From contig JAGPYM010000153.1 in the NCBI GenBank assembly GCA_020736575.1, positions 1 through 14,630 on the forward strand: 14,630 nt of DNA, in the 5' to 3' direction. The translations under genes and the position numbers were made by a program. Origin of the DNA: Thelonectria olida. Lineage: Eukaryota; Ascomycota; Sordariomycetes; Hypocreales; Nectriaceae. The notes beneath the pieces are model-generated. The model saw nothing but the letters and a program-made list of their open reading frames with translations, had not been told where the DNA came from and did not search any database. Positions 1 through 8,461 of this stretch are shown one piece after another (the first letter of the stretch is position 1; each line of letters starts with the position of its first letter).

Positions 1-244
1 ATATAGGCCATATCGGAGCTGTGATCCCGAAATGCCGTATAGTAGCCTAGTAATCCTTGGGAAAGAGTGATGCCGAGAGATCTGATCCCGACTACGCTTC
101 CCGCAATGGAGAGCGGGTCTGCTATGATAGTAGGCCGCAAGTTAGCTTGTGGCTAAAAGCTCACCCAGGCTTTACTTCTGGTGGGCAGTGACCGGTAGGG
201 CTTAGGGGTTTTATTCACTGCAGATGGCCAGCTGACGTCATGGA

Positions 245-442
245 TTAGCATGGCGCAGCGAGCTGACTCTCGGCGAATCTGCCTAATGCACTACCACTTT
301 TCCGGCGGCTACGGTGGAAGCACCTAACTAAGGTCGCGTAGCCACATACCGCGCTGTTCGTGCTTTCCTCCCTCTCGGTCTCGCCTCTGCCCTCGTTATA
401 GGGGTTGTAGCGCTCGTCATCTCGGCTCTCAATTGATATGAC
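245..442 (-). other. Short open frame without start codon, unrecognised
   Basis: A minus-strand frame of about 66 codons is open between a stop just above 442 and a TAA at 245-247, in GC-rich sequence, with no ATG at its head. The first half is charged and polar, with many Asp, Glu and Arg (for example RDDERYNPYNEGRGE), and the second half is Ser/Arg/Ala-rich. It does not match a domain I recognise. It may be the tail of an older gene or repeat, or chance in GC-balanced DNA. The remaining sequence in 1-650 shows no gene, RNA or repeat I can support. Confidence 0.15.
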
Positions 443-656
443 TTATAAAAAGAGAAGAATGTAGAAGGAAAAGAACAAGGAAGAGTTTCACGGGGTAACT
501 TTTTAGAATTGAAGGAGATGATGGTTTGATGTTTTGGGAAGGCAAGAATGTCTTTATAGAGAAGAGGCTGAGGATCACACCTCCCTTACTAAGGCATCCA
601 TCTAGCATGTCCCTGGCCGGCGGTTTCCAGACTGCCCCTCCGCCATACTCCACCAA

Positions 657-664
657 TATAAAAG
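657..664 (+). promoter_or_regulatory. Candidate TATA element upstream of the HET pseudogene
   Basis: TATAAAAG lies about 250 bp before the ATG at 918, just after a CCAAT-like CACCAATA. This is the best-looking core promoter string in the GC-balanced upstream region. A second TATAAAAAG lies at 443-451. The assignment rests on sequence pattern and position only. Bases 732-917 between this and the start hold nothing else I can name. Confidence 0.2.
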
Positions 665-917
665 CGGCAATCGGCTGCGTCGAGATTCGGGTTGCGAAAT
701 AGATGTTGAAGCTGCTGCTAGCTGACCGCAAGATTTGATATGGTTTTAAGAGTTGTGTTGAGATGCTAGTGTACAGATAGCCCTCTAAGGCGGGGGAGCT
801 TATTTTGCAGTGTAGTCATTACGTGAGGCAACACTAATAAAACTCTCCCCTCATTCATATAGATGGCAGTGGCCTCACCGCCAAATTCACGACTCTACAT
901 CTACCTTCTGACGCAAT

Positions 918-2870
918 ATGCGACTTATTAATACTAAAACCCTTGAGGTTGAAGAGTTTTTCGACATCTGCGTACCCGAATATGCTATCCTATCGCATAC
1001 CTGGGGCGATGGCGAAGTCTCGCTGCAGGAATGGGCCGACTGTAAAAACCGTCGCTTTAAATCCGGTTTCCAGAAGATCATCTGGGCTTGCAGCCAGGCT
1101 ACTAAAGACCAGCTTTACTATGTTTGGGTGGATACTAACTGCATCGATAAGACCAGCTCGGCAGAACTGTCCGAGGCCATTAACTCTATGTTCAAGTGGT
1201 ACCGAAGGTCCCTTATCTGTTATGTATATTTGGAGGATGTGCCTCTTATAACCCCGGATTAGTGTATTAAACCAGGCAGTGCTTTTAGAAGCGCAAAATG
1301 GTTTACTAGAGGCTGGACCCTTTAGGAGCTGATCGCACCGCCTAATGTCAATTTCTTCTCTAATGACTGGACTGCGATAGCTATAAAGTCTGAATTGGCT
1401 CCCTGCATCTCCGAGATCATAGGAATCGCGTGGTCGTGCCTCCTTAAGGGCAGGCTCTCTAAGTCCCATCTACTGCGGAGATATAGTGTTGCCCAGCGGT
1501 TGACATGGGCATCTCGCTGCTTAACGACGCGTATTGAGGACTAAGCCTATTCACTCCTTGGGCTCTTTAATATTACCATGCCGCTCGTGTATGGAGAGGG
1601 CCATGAGGCTTTCACTAGGCTTCTTAGAGAGATCATCCACAAGTACGCGGACCACAGCTTCTTCGCCTCTCAGCTGCGATACGTTGACTTTCTTCCCCGA
1701 TCACCTATGGAGTTCTGTGACTTGCAGTCTGTGGTCGTTAGCAGCTCACTGCAGCTATAGAGGCATTACATGCCCGTGTATCACTCGTATCCGTTCCATT
1801 TGACGAACATGGGGCTATAGATCATACTGCCTATTGTGAACACCTTGGTGCCTTAATTTGTGTTTGGTGTTCTTGATTGCTGGGATTTTGAGACAGCTAG
1901 CACCTAAGCTACCCGCTCTATCTCTTGAATATGGATACTGTTGCTTTAGAAGGCTCCTTGGGGATTGCAGCAGTATTTGCGGTTGCTTTGGCCTCAAACT
2001 TTCTTCCCTGTGAAGCTGGTTCGGAAGCACGGTGTTATGGGGGTGATGCACCAAAATGAGAATACCATGGGAGAATCATATACGAAATCTGCTGCGGCTG
2101 AAGCGGCATTAATTCCTAAGGTTGTGGACCATATCGATCCAGTATTTATGAATTTGTATAGAAGTATTCTTATTAAAAAGCCGTATGCGACGATTTTGTC
2201 TGTTCCTCTGTGGCAGCCTCGTGAGGCTGGAAGTCCGTTTCTGTTATGCTTTCCTTGAGGAACTGCCGACTATTGCCTATACCGGATCTTCCCAAGCGAC
2301 GATATGTCAGATGTTGTATGGTTAGCAGAAAAGCCGCCTCTCCTACCGCTAGTAATGCCATGCTGAATATATTGCAATGGGGATGAGGCAGTTGGCGGCG
2401 AGAGAGCTGGTATGAACGAAACACGGCAGAACGACCTTTACGGCGTAGTGGTTGTCTTCAAGAAACGCCAATTACGGCCTGTAAGGTTTGTCGCAATATG
2501 TTTGGCCAATATTGGACAACCAGATAATGATGATAAACGCCGTATGACGTTCAGACCTAGCTGTAAGGTCATCTATGACTGGGCACTATTGAAGGCCGAA
2601 GATATGTACGACATTGACTTTAATATACTTTTTGATCTTTATGCTGAGGGTGAGATGTTAGTTATGGTGCAGAAGGTGTTAAGTAATCCCAGGATAGCAG
2701 CCAAGGGCTCTGAGCCCCGTTTTATCGGACTAACCCAGGTGGTCTTTGATAGAGTGCAGATGATGGACGAATTGCATTTATCGCCTAATACAGTTGTAAA
2801 GGTATCAGACGGTATTCTACAGTACTATGGCCTAGAGTGTTCAGATGAGGAGATAGGTGATTTGATATAG
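918..2870 (+). pseudogene. HET-domain (heterokaryon incompatibility) protein, broken by stop codons
   Basis: HET-domain proteins act in fungal non-self recognition, typically triggering cell death after fusion of incompatible hyphae. The start MRLINTKTLEVEEFF is the usual family N-terminus. Around residues 20-145 the HET motifs follow in order: YAILSHTWGD, then VWVDTNCIDKTSSAELSEAI and MFKWYRRS, then WFTRGWTL(stop)ELIAP. Downstream come the family segments TTRIED(stop)AYSLLGLF and PLVYGEGHEAFTRLL. One frame runs from ATG 918 to TAG 2868-2870, about 650 codons, a normal length for the family. It is interrupted by stops at 1260, 1323, 1542, 1758, 1818, 1854, 1905, 1926, 1947, 2256 and 2364. The two stops inside conserved motifs stand where glutamine is expected, so CAG to TAG and CAA to TAA fit RIP-type C-to-T change at CpA. 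The stretch 1758-1960 is the most damaged. The final 152 codons (2412-2870) are open but are the C-terminal end of the same frame, not a separate gene. No intron is needed. I am sure of the family; the exact original C-terminus is less certain. Confidence 0.9.
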
Positions 2871-3130
2871 TGAGGAGCTGATGTTGGTTCGGCTATAATT
2901 GTGTGGATTGGTGGTGGATAACTAGAGCGTAGAAGTTTAAATATCGAGATATAGCCCTATGTGGTTTTGATGACACCTACCCTGCTAAGGTGTTTTTAGA
3001 AAGAGAATATCGACATGCAGCTCAGCTGGTCCTCACCCCCAGCTTAGGCGCCCCACCCAGACCCTTACTGGGTGTCGGAAAGCATCCCTGCCATGCGATC
3101 GCAGGTGTCTGAGAGAGATGGGCAGGACAA
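2871..3130. other. Intergenic spacer, no gene seen
   Basis: These 260 bases lie between the 3' end of the HET pseudogene and the minus-strand regulator-like fragment. Both strands are interrupted by stops, and I could not extend the minus-strand gene convincingly into it. There is a small palindrome, ATATCGAGATAT, near 2941. I see no terminator, RNA gene or repeat that I can support. Confidence 0.4.
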
Positions 3131-3441
3131 TTAATGAATAGTTGCTTTTCGACTCTGTGCGAAAGCTCCCTGTTGTTTTACTAGAAGTCCATACGTGTGC
3201 AGTAGTATGAATTTGGCTAAAAAGAGAGCGAACCAGTTTCGAGGCTTGTTTTTATGGATTAGCTCCTTTATTTTCTTGAGAACCTTGTCGCGCAGCGGTA
3301 GAAGAACATCCTGGACCATGATGGCTGAAAATTGGTAATTGATGAAGGATGTATCCACAGCCGGATAGGATAATCCTCTTGAGGGATGAGATCTAGCAGT
3401 TTGGAATTGCAGAATTCCCACCTTCCTTCAATTGTTCGACA
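3131..3441 (-). pseudogene. Fragment resembling the C-terminal part of a fungal C6-type regulator-like protein
   Basis: Two minus-strand frames join into one recognisable segment. The upstream frame (about 3441-3360) reads IEGRWEFCNSKLLDLIPQED, and the downstream frame (3421-3131) contains INYQFSAIMVQDVLLPLRDK followed by NWFALFLAKFILLHTYGLL. The order 'G-W-x-F-C', then a helix ending in PL-x-x-K-V-L, then N-W-F-x-x-F-L-x-x-F-I-L-L-H is what I associate with the regulatory C-terminal half of a large, poorly characterised group of fungal Zn(II)2Cys6-type proteins. The frame must shift near 3360-3400. No Zn2Cys6 cluster is present, and the following part below 3131 is unreadable, so this is a truncated, frameshifted remnant of about 100 residues. 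The family assignment is from memory of such proteins and is moderate; it could be another conserved fungal family. Confidence 0.5.
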
Positions 3442-3565
3442 TGCGGTCTAAAGGTAGAAAACGTTCGTAAGAAACTGATAATGATCCTGAAGTGGAAGTT
3501 AATAAAGGAATTCCCATTAATAAACAAGGGAGGGGTTTAAACTAGCTTAACTTGGACTCTGTTCG

Positions 3566-4150
3566 TGCTGCTATGAAGATAGTCCGAGAGAATCCATCGT
3601 TAGAGCTTAGTTTGTAATCAATGGATGGGACTATGCTGTCGACGATGAAGCCTTTTATCTGTGGTTTGGTAACGTTTACGTCTGTAAGTCTAAACGAATG
3701 CGTGTGAAGCTCCTTTATTAGCTTGAACTAGAATTCTAATGCTTTCGTCAGATTAAAGCGTGTGTCCTTAGAATAGAACCTAAGTTTTGTGTAAGCCTAA
3801 AAACCGCCGTACGGCTTATATCACCCTGAGGAAGAGAATATATGCCAAAGACGTTAATGTCCCTTCGCATTGCGAGTTCTTTGTATGGTTTTCTTATAAT
3901 GGGATCTGCGATTGTGCGGAAAAGAGTGATTTCTCTAACCTGAAAACAGAGGCAAGGCAGTTTAGAGAAGCTGTATTTCTGGGTTTAACATTGAAGACAT
4001 TCATTATTAGCCGCGTCCGTGCTGGGTTCGCACTGGATTCTTATGAAATGAATTTGTAGCTTGTAGAAGTGACCCACGTACATGCTTGTGAAGTATACTA
4101 CACGAAACGCAAGGAATCAGTGGTGCTTGACTCTGAAGAAGAGCTTTACT
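3566..4150 (+). pseudogene. Decayed protein-coding gene, family not recognised
   Basis: The plus strand shows protein-like sequence in two frames that appear to be parts of one gene. The first (about 3566-3720, with a TAG at 3608) includes INGWDYAVDDEAFYLWFGNV followed by a basic stretch. The second (3787-4059, continuing past a TAG to about 4140) includes AKDVNVPSHCEFFVWFSYNG and ends with an acidic stretch before more stops. The segment between them (3720-3787) has stops in both frames, so at least one frameshift is required. Aromatic, acidic and cysteine residues are unusually well mixed for a chance frame, which is why I call it a former gene. No start codon, intron or family domain is identifiable. 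It is not obviously homologous to the HET gene upstream. Confidence 0.4.
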
Positions 4151-4210
4151 AGTCTCTTGTGGCCTAGATCTTGTCTTTGCTATCCTAGAAGGGCTAGAAC
4201 CTGGATGCAC

Positions 4211-4658
4211 ACTTGTAGTCTTTCTGCGGCGTTTCGGCGAGTGTGGTAATATGCATGATGGAATGTCTGCCAGTTCCGGTTGCTTTTGTTATATGACCAA
4301 CGGATGATGGATGATGGAAATAGGACTAAAAAAAGCGAATTGGGAGGATTTCAATTAAAAGAATTTCCCGACTTATGAATTACTGCTATGTATGAAGGAT
4401 GATGGAAATTCGAGCTTCCTAAGCCCCACGAGAAATCTAGCATAACTAATTTGGAAAGGTTAAGCCTATCCAAATTGTAGAGCGGGCTGTTGAGTGTATA
4501 GCTTTTGAATGGAATTGCTCTGATATCTTGCAAAATTAGCGGAATCTGGTACTAGGATTATGCTTGCGGACTAGGTAGAGAAGGGCTAAATGCGACTGAT
4601 ATAAAATTGTTGCCAGTTGGTTAGATTAAGGTTTAATGGGAGCTAGAGACTCTACTAG
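4211..4658. other. Non-coding spacer bordering the retrotransposon
   Basis: No reading frame here looks like protein. A 13-base direct repeat, GGATGATGGAAAT, occurs at 4309-4321 and 4397-4409, the first copy inside a short GATG run. GC falls gently toward the element, but CpA and TpG are still common, so this stretch is not RIP-saturated as the DNA from 4664 is. It is the original left flank of the copia insertion. Confidence 0.5.
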
Positions 4659-4663
4659 GTTAG
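4659..4663. repeat. Target site duplication, left copy
   Basis: GTTAG immediately precedes the left LTR and is repeated exactly at 11394-11398 just after the right LTR. Five base pairs is the usual target duplication for Ty1/copia integrases. An intact duplication shows that the element arrived in a single integration event and that its ends have not been rearranged since. Confidence 0.9.
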
Positions 4664-4894
4664 TGTTTAACCCATTGTCTTCAGGATTCTAATTGTGTTC
4701 AACTTGTTCATTTATTAATCTATAATATTAATAGACTTAGACCCCTCTTTTAAGGTAATGCCTTATGCTATTCCTATTTAATATATAATTTGTCAGATAA
4801 ATATAGCTTTTTTATATCTAAGGTTTATTTAGTTAAAATGTAGTATAGACTCTTATATTACCTTTTATATGTATATAGTCTATCTAGTTTAATA
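4664..4894 (-). repeat. Long terminal repeat, left copy (3' LTR in element sense)
   Basis: This 231-bp sequence starts TGTTTAACCC and ends GTTTAATA. The partner LTR at 11163-11393 has exactly the same length and ends GTTTAACA, so the final TA here is an eroded CA and the two ends form the inverted repeat TGTTTAAC / GTTTAACA. The two copies align without a gap and differ at 27 positions (about 88% identity), every one a transition. In this copy the outer 137 bases keep the C or G at all 13 differing sites, while the inner 94 bases are the mutated partner at 13 of 14. Confidence 0.95.
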
Positions 4895-4902
4895 TACCCC
4901 CC
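4895..4902 (-). other. Probable polypurine tract
   Basis: On the minus strand a run of six G followed by TA abuts the downstream LTR. A purine-rich tract at this position primes plus-strand DNA synthesis in LTR retroelements. Its survival fits RIP, since CpC sites are poor RIP targets. Position and composition are the only evidence. Confidence 0.5.
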
Positions 4903-5040
4903 TAGAGTAGAAGACTCTAATATTCTAACTTTTTACCTGCTTGGAATGCGATTTTAGCCCTTATAAAGTTATTTTCCTTATTATAGGTCTTTCTTATAGC
5001 GCACTTATATTAACTATATTATACCCTATTATTTAAGGTT

Positions 5041-5159
5041 ATTAAATAAGTAAATGCTAATTATTTATTATTAATATATATTAAATAAAGAAATGCTATT
5101 TGTTTGTTATTAATAAATTATTAAATAATACAATGCTGTTTATTTGCTATTTATAATAG
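5041..5159. repeat. Three-unit tandem repeat, 39-40 bp period
   Basis: Three adjacent units start at 5041, 5080 and 5120. Each begins ATTAAATAA, has the core AATGCT about 13 bases in, and then a T-rich stretch. Unit lengths are 39, 40 and 40. The units differ by scattered substitutions, including non-transitions, so the array is probably older than the RIP damage. It lies in the non-coding 3' part of the copia element. Confidence 0.6.
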
Positions 5160-5600
5160 GCATCTTGTTTATAAATTAGCGCTATTATAATATTTGCAGC
5201 TTATAAGTATAAATTCTATCTCTTTTTAAGATCTCTCTTTTCTTCCTTTTTTTTTTAATATTATTTATTTTTTTAGTATATGGTTGTAACTTTATAAACT
5301 TAATATAATACTTTTAAGTTGCTTTTACTAATACTTCTTTATATAGTCTGCTGCCGCTCTCCCCGCTGCTGTAATATTGTATATTTATTTTGCACTTAGG
5401 TTGCTAGTTTTAAAGCTTAATATTACTAATACTTATAGTAGTTCTTCTCCTCTCTCCTAGCCCCCTCCTAAGTGCTTATAAGTAATTCGAGCTGCAAATT
5501 ATTAGAATGAGGTGCTAATTGCATTTTAGTAATAATAATAAGCCTTTTAAATTAATATATACTAGCTGCTAATACACCTGCTACTAAGAGATGCTTTATG

Positions 5601-5626
5601 CTGCTGCTGCTGCTACTGCTACTATA
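5601..5626. repeat. CTG/CTA trinucleotide run
   Basis: The stretch reads CTGCTGCTGCTGCTACTGCTA with little interruption. It keeps several TpG dinucleotides, which are nearly absent in the surrounding RIP-mutated DNA. It may have been an Ala/Ser-rich coding run on the minus strand or a simple repeat; the frame around it has stops, so coding cannot be shown. Confidence 0.5.
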
Positions 5627-5720
5627 TATATTGCACTTTATTTTTAAGTTTTACTGCTTATTTTAATTAGTTAGATAGTAAAGTGTAGAGGCATTAAGTC
5701 CTATACTTGGCCTACTTTAA

Positions 5721-5746
5721 TAGTACTCTAGCTAGCTAGAGTACTA
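5721..5746. repeat. Perfect 26-bp palindrome
   Basis: The left arm TAGTACTCTAGCT is followed directly by its exact reverse complement, giving a loop-free 13-bp inverted repeat. CTAG-type strings recur for about 40 bases after it. It sits in the non-coding 3' part of the copia element and could form a cruciform or RNA hairpin. Function is unknown. Confidence 0.7.
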
Positions 5747-6356
5747 GTAAGTGCTAGGTCTAGCTAGGCTTATACTATTATAACTAGTATGACCCTAGTA
5801 GCTTATACTAACTAATATAAGTAGCTTTATATTCTAATTTTATAATATATTTTACTAATTTAAAGTTTATAGTCCTGCTACTGCCCTTCTAGTAGTATTG
5901 TTTTTCCTGGACTATATCTAGTAAGATGAGGATCTTATTAGGATTATAATAAGTTTTATTTATAGTTTGTTTTTTAATTTTAAGCCTTGCTAATAATTTT
6001 AGAATAGGAGAAGAATAAGTATTATATTATAGCTAAGTATGTTTTATATAGCGTTTAGGCTGGAGACTTTCCCTTATTTAAGGACTCTTATCTCTTATAG
6101 ATAAGGGTTGTTTCCTCCTTTTATAATACAGTTTGTATTTATATAGTTCGGTTTTAGTAGTCTGGCCTTTAGGCTTTTAAAAAATTAATAATTTTCTATA
6201 TATATATAATATATATCTTTATGTAAATATAATTATATGCTTGTGAGCTTTATAATATTTAAATAAGCTTTGGGATATTAAAATAAGCCTTATGTATTAA
6301 ATATATAGCTTTTTTATAATTTCTTTAATTGATCTTTTAATAAGATTCTCTTTCTA

Positions 6357-6903
6357 TTACTTTATAATATAATATTTGAGATTAATAAGTTCAAATTGCT
6401 TACAACTCTCTTATAGCTTATAACCTTATAGTGCCTTTATAAGTCTATCTGCTATTAGGTTTAATAATTTTTTATAGTTAAGAGTAATTGTTCTATTTTA
6501 AATATAATCTTATAACTAGTAGTTATATATATTAATATATTAAAGCTTTATTTTTAGCTTTAGTAAAGGACTTTTAAGTAGCCTAATTGTCTATTAATTA
6601 TTAGAAATGAGGTTTATACTAGTGTTTTGTAACTCTTTATATAGGCTTTACTATAGCCTTTATTAGAATAGGCCCTCCTTTACTACTTGTAAGAGTGTAA
6701 GTAATTCTACCTTAGTAGTTAATATTATAACCTTATAAGCTTTTACAATCAATTGAATTGTTTATAAAAGAAGTATTACTATAGACCACAAAGGTAACTC
6801 CAGGTCTTTTAAATAGTAAAGTATAAAAACGCATTATATATAAGTAATTAAGTAGTTAGTTAAGGGCTCTAATATAATTTTTACTAGGATTATTTATAAA
6901 TCG
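6357..6903 (-). other. RNase H region of copia Pol, frameshifted by a small deletion
   Basis: The first half, in the main frame, reads RPGVTFVVYSNTSFINNSID, where the catalytic Asp of the usual D-x-S pattern is now Asn. The main frame ends at a Gly-Tyr (6727-6732) that matches the 'S-Q-G-Y' segment. The second half lies in another frame: TKVELLTLLQVVKEGLF, which retains the family Glu, then LNLIADRLIKAL and ESCKQFELI before the stop. About 20 residues normally found between Gly-Tyr and the Thr-Glu motif are missing, so a deletion at about 6718-6727 both removed sequence and shifted the frame. The size is estimated from the usual family spacing. Confidence 0.8.
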
Positions 6904-7722
6904 CGCTAGTCGCGAGATAGTAAAAATAATATCTAGTCTGCTAATAATAACTATATAAAAGATTAATCTAATTCCTTACTTATACTAGCTTACTATATGC
7001 AGATCTGCTATTCTAATATTTAAAAGGAGCTTCTCTTTAGTTATTAGAGATGTATTTCTAGTATCTATAGTTTAAAGTTTATATATCTTCTCTAAATATA
7101 TAACTTATATAATTTAGATGTATTTTACCTTGCAATCTTAAATAATTTCCATCCTAAGAAACTATTATAGCTTATTTCCTTTAATTAAGGCATATTTCTC
7201 TTATAGTAACTTAATAAGTTTTAATATAACTGACTTATCCTCCTTTTTATATATAATAATAATATTATTTATATAAAAGAATAGTAGGATTTTATCCTTT
7301 TAATAATAGTAGGGCTTGCTAGGCACTTATTACTATTTTAAATTTTAAAATATAATTTTAAGCTCTATTTGCTATAAAAGCGGTATAACTTGTAGTTTGT
7401 ATAATACTTTATAGAGAAATAATACTTAGTCTTTATTATACCTCTTTTTAAACCTAAAAGGCAGCTTTATAAATATATTACTTTATAATTTTATATTAAT
7501 AAATACATTTATAGTATTATATTAAATAAGTTCCATATTAAGCCTTATTATAATTATAAGAAGTATCTGAAATAACTTTCTAGCTAGGGTTATAGTATAA
7601 GTCTTATTAGTACTTGACTTTTGCTATTAATCTTTTTATATTATAAGTCTTGCTTTATATTTTTGCAAGTAGTTATACTTATTAAATTTATAAGTAAATA
7701 CCCATATATAGTCTAGTATTTG
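6904..7722 (-). other. Reverse transcriptase domain (RVT_2 type) of copia Pol
   Basis: The domain opens with QILDYIWVFTYKFN and KYKARLI, the copia N-terminal pattern. It continues through YNTINVFIN (the first catalytic Asp, in the usual L-D-x-x-x-A-F region, eroded to Asn) and LYKVLYKL, and reaches ILLFFYINNIII at about 7250-7290. There YVDD has become YINN by GTN-to-ATA and two GAT-to-AAT changes (7264-7275). The region ends with RLDIIFTISRLARFINNPS, equivalent to the family 'R-P-D-I-x-F-x-V-S-R-L-A-R' motif. Both active-site Asp codons of the YVDD box are lost, so the enzyme is dead. Confidence 0.93.
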
Positions 7723-7850
7723 CAAGTTGCAAATATATAAATCGCTCCTTATAATTTCTAACTATAATAATATTTACTTATAACTCTCTAAGTAATCTTT
7801 TTACACTTATTTAAACTCTTTTTTAAATTTATATCCCTTTAAACTATTAT

Positions 7851-7952
7851 AGGAACCTAGTGCTTTTAATAGATCCTTCCTATAATATGCTTTCTTACTA
7901 AAGGAACCTAGTGCCTAAGGCAGATCCTTTTTTTAGTATGCTTGTCTTATAG
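7851..7952 (-). repeat. Tandem duplication of 17 codons in the integrase-RT hinge
   Basis: Two adjacent 51-bp units (7851-7901 and 7902-7952) both begin AGGAACCTAGTGC on the plus strand. On the minus strand they encode related 17-residue blocks: KKAYYRKDLLKALGSY, and a copy ending ALGSF. The period is an exact multiple of three, so it arose while the frame was under selection or without harming it. It lies in the low-conservation linker between the integrase C-terminus and RT. Confidence 0.7.
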
Positions 7953-8461
7953 ATTTAAGGTTTATTAGAGTCTTTTACACCTTATAATTAGATTTAAATC
8001 TTCTATTAATATATTAGCTCCTTATTACTTTTAAAATGAGCTTATTCTCCCCTTTTATAATAGGTACTGCTAATATACTTATATAAAATACTTGGTTTAG
8101 AATAAGCAGATTAATTTCTAATCTTTTCGCTTTATTTTAATAATAGCTTATTTATAACTTAATTTTAATAAGAAAGCTTGAGAAAGGACTCTCTAGTGGC
8201 GTTAGGAGGAGTTTAAAATATACTTAAGTGTATTTTAAGTTATTAGCCCATAGGTCTTCTTCTAACTCTATTTTATCTATTTATATATTTTAAACTTGCC
8301 CTTTAAGGCTTATTTCTAGCATTTCCTACTTATTAGGGCTTTATATAAGGTCTATAATCTAATTGACCTTATTAGTACTTAAAAGAGCCTTTATATATAC
8401 TTAGATCTCTTTTAAGGTTTAATTGCTAATAGCTTCTCTTATTTATACTTTATTAGTATTA

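Larger units (their letters stand above)
4903..6356. other. Long non-coding segment between pol and the downstream LTR
   Basis: I read this segment for coding on both strands and found no family sequence, no long open frame and no continuation of pol, which stops at 6357. It is extremely AT-rich with a few GC-richer patches made of CT and CTG strings (about 5345-5367 and 5440-5475). It holds a minisatellite, a trinucleotide run and a palindrome, listed separately. It might be the element's long 3' untranslated region or a former extra ORF now beyond recognition. Confidence 0.5.

Noticed and set aside
429..731. 100-residue minus-strand open frame upstream of the HET gene
   Set aside because: No recognisable domain, hydrophobic low-complexity tail, and it overlaps the presumed HET promoter with its plus-strand TATA string. 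Likely chance.
990..1469. 159-residue minus-strand open frame across the HET domain
   Set aside because: It is the antisense shadow of the HET coding frame, whose plus-strand motifs are unmistakable.
2412..2870. 152-residue open frame as an independent gene
   Set aside because: It is in the same frame as the HET pseudogene with only stop codons separating them, and its content fits a HET C-terminal region. Treated as part of that pseudogene.
4007..4210. 67-residue minus-strand open frame
   Set aside because: Lies opposite the plus-strand decayed gene, lacks any conserved pattern and has a Ser/Pro/Arg composition typical of antisense frames.
4351..4533. 60-residue minus-strand open frame next to the element
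   Set aside because: Short, no homology recognised, in AT-rising spacer DNA.
5041..5159. CRISPR-like array
   Set aside because: Units are contiguous without spacers and the context is a eukaryotic retroelement; it is a minisatellite.
6895..6920. Inverted TCGCG strings (TCGCGCTAGTCGCGAGA) as a regulatory site
   Set aside because: They fall in the RT coding motif SRLARF and are explained by its Ser/Arg/Leu codons.
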